From positions 1,426,001-1,490,000 of the forward strand of contig NZ_CP025000.1 of NCBI RefSeq assembly GCF_002808045.1: 64,000 nt of DNA. Reading direction: 5' to 3'. Position 1 is the stretch's first letter, and each line of letters begins with the position of its first letter. Made by a program: the position numbers and the translations under genes. The notes beneath the pieces are model-generated. The model was given only the letters and a program-made list of their open reading frames with translations. It was not told where the DNA came from and did not search any database. This stretch comes from Idiomarina sp. X4 (GTDB taxonomy: Bacteria > Pseudomonadota > Gammaproteobacteria > Enterobacterales > Alteromonadaceae). Below are positions 61,136 to 64,000 of the stretch, one piece after another.

Positions 61136-62161
61136 ATGTTGCTAATCAGACCCATTAAGCCGTCGGATTACGAAGCGCTTTATCAATGTGCGATTGAGTC
61201 GGGCCACGGGTTTACCTCGTTGCCCGTCGATCAGTCGCTATTAGAGCGTCGTATTGATCGTGCCCAAAAAGCTTTTCGAAAGGAAAGCGTCGAAACACCG
61301 GGTGACGAAAGTTACTTGTTTGTGATGGAAGACACCGAAACCGGAACCATCGCGGGTGTGAGTGGTATTGAAGCTGCGGTGGGTCTGGATGAAGCATTTT
61401 GGCATTACCGTCTCGGTAAAGTCGTGCATCATTCAGAAAAACTTAATATCTATAATGCATTGGAAACTTTGACCTTGTGTAATGACTACACGGGGGTGTC
61501 AGAGTTGTGCACCTTGTTCTTGCGCGAACCATACCGTCACAACATGAACGGTCGTACGTTGTCGCGTTTCCGTATGTTATTTTTGGCCCAGTTTAAACAG
61601 CGTTTCAGCGACTGGGTGATTGCAGAAATGCGTGGGGTTTCCGACGACAATGGTGACTCGCCGTTTTGGACTTGGCTAGAAGATAATTTCTTTTCAATGG
61701 ATTTTCCAAAAGCGGATTATCTAAGCGGTATTGGCGATAAAACCTTTATTGCTGAGCTAATGCCACGCTTTCCAATTTACACGAATTTGTTGAGTGAAGA
61801 CGCTCGTGCGGTTATCGGAAAAGTACATGATAACACGCGTCCTGCGCTGAAGCTGCTTGAGTCGGAAGGTTTCCGTTTCCGTGGCTTTGTCGATATTTTT
61901 GATGCAGGTCCAACAGTAGAAGCGGAAGTGTGTAACTTAAGCAGCGTGCGAAACAGCCGACTTGTGAACGTTAGAGTCAAAGAGCAGGTGCCCGACATAG
62001 AGGCTGCGGTACCACATATTGTCTGCAATACTCAGCTTGAAAACTTTAGAGCCACCAAACTGCTGTTAGCAGAAGGTGCAGATGAGCTGATTATTGATAA
62101 CGAGCAAGCCGAAAAAATGCATTTAAGTGACGGCGACGACGTTCGAATTGTCGCACTTTAA
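61136..62161 (+). CDS. astA: Arginine N-succinyltransferase
   Basis: The 341-residue AstA transfers a succinyl group from succinyl-CoA to the alpha-amine of arginine, the first AST step. Family segments are LIRPIKPSDYEAL, FLREPYRHNMNGRTLSRFRMLFLAQF and EMRGVSDDNGDSPFW. It follows astC by 16 bases and precedes astD by 15. Confidence 0.95.
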   Translation: MLLIRPIKPSDYEALYQCAIESGHGFTSLPVDQSLLERRIDRAQKAFRKESVETPGDESYLFVMEDTETGTIAGVSGIEAAVGLDEAFWHYRLGKVVHHSEKLNIYNALETLTLCNDYTGVSELCTLFLREPYRHNMNGRTLSRFRMLFLAQFKQRFSDWVIAEMRGVSDDNGDSPFWTWLEDNFFSMDFPKADYLSGIGDKTFIAELMPRFPIYTNLLSEDARAVIGKVHDNTRPALKLLESEGFRFRGFVDIFDAGPTVEAEVCNLSSVRNSRLVNVRVKEQVPDIEAAVPHIVCNTQLENFRATKLLLAEGADELIIDNEQAEKMHLSDGDDVRIVAL

Positions 62162-62176
62162 GCAGGAGTTAAATTT

Positions 62177-63646
62177 ATGACGAACAGTATTCAATTTATT
62201 AACGGAGCTTGGGAAGCGGGCGAAGGCCAGAAATTCGACTCGGTTGATCCAGCTCGCAATGAAGTTATTTGGTCTGGTGAATCAGCCAGTGCCAACCAAG
62301 TTGAAAAGGCGGTAATGGCCGCTCGTGAAGCTTTCCCTGAGTGGGCTGATAAGTCTGTCGAAGAGCGCTTGGCAATTTGTAAAAAATTCTCGGAGTTACT
62401 GGAAGAAAACAAAGAGCACTTGGCGCGCACAATGGCGAAAGAAACGGGCAAACCCGTTTGGGAAACTCGCACGGAAGTTGGCGCGATGATGGGCAAAGTA
62501 GCTATTTCAGAAAAGGCTTACCATGAGCGTACTGGAACGGTTGAAAATGAAATGCCTGGCGCGAAAGCTTTTATTCGTCATAAACCTCACGGTGTTGTTG
62601 CGGTTTATGGGCCTTATAACTTCCCGGGCCACCTGCCAAACGGTCACATTGTGCCAGCGTTAATCGCTGGAAATACCATTGTATTTAAACCGAGTGAGTT
62701 GACCCCAATGGTGGCTCAGGAAACGGTTAAGCTATGGGAAAAAGCGGGTATACCTGCCGGCGTAATCAACTTGGTACAAGGTGAAGTTGAGACTGGTAAA
62801 GCGCTGTCTGCGCATCCACAAATTGATGGCTTGTACTTTACCGGCTCGTCGAATACTGGGCACTTGCTGCACAAGCAGTTTGGTGGGCGCCCGGACAAGA
62901 TCTTAGCGCTGGAAATGGGGGGGAATAACCCATTACTGGTGAAAAATGTGTCTGATATTGACGCTGCGGTTCATAATATTGTGCAGTCCGCTTTTATCAC
63001 CTCTGGTCAGCGTTGCACGTGTGCGCGCCGATTGTTCATTGAAGATTCCGAGCAAGGTCGTGCAGTGCTGGAACGCTTAGTGGAAGTCACAGAAAATATT
63101 TTGGTTGATGACTACGATGCAGATCCGCAGCCTTTCATGGGCGCCATGATTTCTGCTAAAGCTGCCGGCGAAATGGTCGATGCACAGAATGAGCTTTTGC
63201 ATAAAGGTGCGAAGTCGCTGGTTCGTATGAAGCAGGAAGACTCTAAAAAAGGGTTTGTGACACCGGGTATTGTTGATGTAACCGGCGTTGAAGGTCTTGA
63301 AGACGAAGAGCACTTTGGCCCGTTGCTAAAAGTGTATCGCTATAAAGAGCTTGATGACGCGATTAAAGAAGCGAATAACACGCGCTATGGTTTGTCGGCA
63401 GGCATTTTGTGTGACGACGAGCAGACCTATCGCTACTTCTTTAAGCACATTCGAGCAGGCATTGTGAACTGGAACAAGCCAATTACAGGTGCGAGCAGCG
63501 CTGCTCCATTTGGTGGCATTGGGGCGAGTGGCAACCACAGAGCAAGCGCTTACTACGCGGCTGACTACTGTGCATACCCAGTTGCCTCTGTCGAGGCTGA
63601 CTCGATGACGTTACCTGAGTCATTAGCACCGGGACTTAAATTCTAG
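62177..63646 (+). CDS. astD: N-succinylglutamate 5-semialdehyde dehydrogenase
   Basis: The 489-residue aldehyde dehydrogenase has the catalytic Cys280 in SGQRCTCAR, the active-site Glu region [12 protein letters not shown], and the NAD-binding [14 protein letters not shown]. It oxidises succinylglutamate semialdehyde in the AST pathway. The RBS is CAGGAG before the ATG. astB and astE are not in this window. Confidence 0.95.
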   Translation: MTNSIQFINGAWEAGEGQKFDSVDPARNEVIWSGESASANQVEKAVMAAREAFPEWADKSVEERLAICKKFSELLEENKEHLARTMAKETGKPVWETRTEVGAMMGKVAISEKAYHERTGTVENEMPGAKAFIRHKPHGVVAVYGPYNFPGHLPNGHIVPALIAGNTIVFKPSELTPMVAQETVKLWEKAGIPAGVINLVQGEVETGKALSAHPQIDGLYFTGSSNTGHLLHKQFGGRPDKILALEMGGNNPLLVKNVSDIDAAVHNIVQSAFITSGQRCTCARRLFIEDSEQGRAVLERLVEVTENILVDDYDADPQPFMGAMISAKAAGEMVDAQNELLHKGAKSLVRMKQEDSKKGFVTPGIVDVTGVEGLEDEEHFGPLLKVYRYKELDDAIKEANNTRYGLSAGILCDDEQTYRYFFKHIRAGIVNWNKPITGASSAAPFGGIGASGNHRASAYYAADYCAYPVASVEADSMTLPESLAPGLKF

Positions 63647-63666
63647 TCACAATCTGTGCTACTTTA

Positions 63667-63699
63667 GCGGTTGGGCAATTTGAATGGTTGTCCAACCGC
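63667..63699. other. Stem-loop after astD
   Basis: GCGGTTGGGCA pairs with TGTCCAACCGC (one G-U pair) around an 11-base loop. The RNA lacks a U-tract, so it may be a 3' stabilising structure, a processing site or a weak terminator. The next gene starts 19 bases later. Confidence 0.5.
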
Positions 63700-63717
63700 A
63701 TACATAAAGAGAGTCAG

Positions 63718-64000
63718 ATGATAGTAGAAAACGACGGATACATTGAGCTGATTCAGTACTTAACGGGGCAGTTACCGTTATTTTCTGACCAAAGCGCTCA
63801 GGAAAAAACCGCAGACTATACGCTGCGGGACTTAATGGAAGAAAAGCTTTCCATGAGCATGATGGCTGTTTTTGAGCAAAACGAACTGAGTCAGGAACAA
63901 CGGCTCGACATAGTCCGTGAAACCGACGCTATCGTTTATGACCTAGAAGAAGTTCTCTCCAAAGTGCTAGATACTCACCCTACCTCAGAGCAGGAAGCCT
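63718..64000 (+). CDS. Hypothetical protein after astD (3' partial)
   Basis: An ATG at 63718, after AAAGAGAG, opens a frame that stays open to the edge (94 codons visible). The visible part is acidic and helical, with no hydrophobic stretch. A conserved hypothetical protein occupies this place after astD in some related genomes, but its function is unknown. The true length cannot be seen. Confidence 0.65.
   Translation, partial: MIVENDGYIELIQYLTGQLPLFSDQSAQEKTADYTLRDLMEEKLSMSMMAVFEQNELSQEQRLDIVRETDAIVYDLEEVLSKVLDTHPTSEQEA

Overview
The window is a gene-dense chromosomal stretch from a gammaproteobacterium, most likely a marine Alteromonadales member and perhaps an Idiomarina relative. This is inferred from conserved gene order (ubiJ-ubiB-tatABCD, then hemB; gppA-rhlB divergent from trxA-rho-ubiD-fre; trpS-trpG-astCAD), from three large TonB-dependent receptors and from many secreted peptidases. 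No tRNA, rRNA, insertion sequence, prophage or CRISPR array was seen. Both window edges cut a gene: ubiJ on the left and a hypothetical protein on the right.

Layout. 1-7057: ubiquinone kinase-like genes, the complete Tat translocase with TatD, a 7TM-DISM diguanylate cyclase and hemB. 7061-13385: gppA and rhlB on the minus strand, trxA, rho, ubiD and fre on the plus strand. 13386-18403: a thiamine-scavenging operon led by a TPP riboswitch (TonB receptor, PnuT permease, thiamine-kinase-like protein, MFS carrier). 18426-21253: a DUF3185 protein and a second TonB receptor. 21306-24924: a tightly overlapping minus-strand operon (receiver-only response regulator, YaiO-like outer-membrane barrel, membrane-anchored HEAT protein, processive GT2 glycosyltransferase) that looks like an uncharacterised exopolysaccharide assembly system. 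25092-31837: dps, trhO, a TauE-like permease, a CNNM/CBS protein, a YqaA-like protein, hemH, an OsmC protein, a retropepsin-like protease and a small secreted protein. 31857-38245: GGDEF-EAL, chemoreceptor, peroxiredoxin and GGDEF proteins. 38394-42845: an Oar-like TonB receptor and gdhA. 42842-54514: a serine hydrolase, an M16 peptidase, a LysR regulator beside a broken ynfA gene, glutathione reductase, a DPP-IV-like S9 peptidase and PrlC. 54677-64000: two small proteins, rpe, trpS, trpG/pabA, an HDOD and a PilZ protein, and the arginine succinyltransferase genes astC/argD, astA and astD.

Together the genes suggest an organism that lives on protein and amino acids: secreted and cytosolic peptidases feed glutamate dehydrogenase and the AST pathway. 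It imports large ligands through TonB receptors and salvages thiamine. At least four proteins make, break or bind cyclic-di-GMP, which fits control of surface attachment and the putative polysaccharide operon. The most rewarding places for a second look are the 21.3-24.9 kb operon, the two competing RNA pairings behind the TPP riboswitch, the dead ynfA remnant, a duplicated domain in the serine hydrolase and several unexplained perfect inverted repeats.
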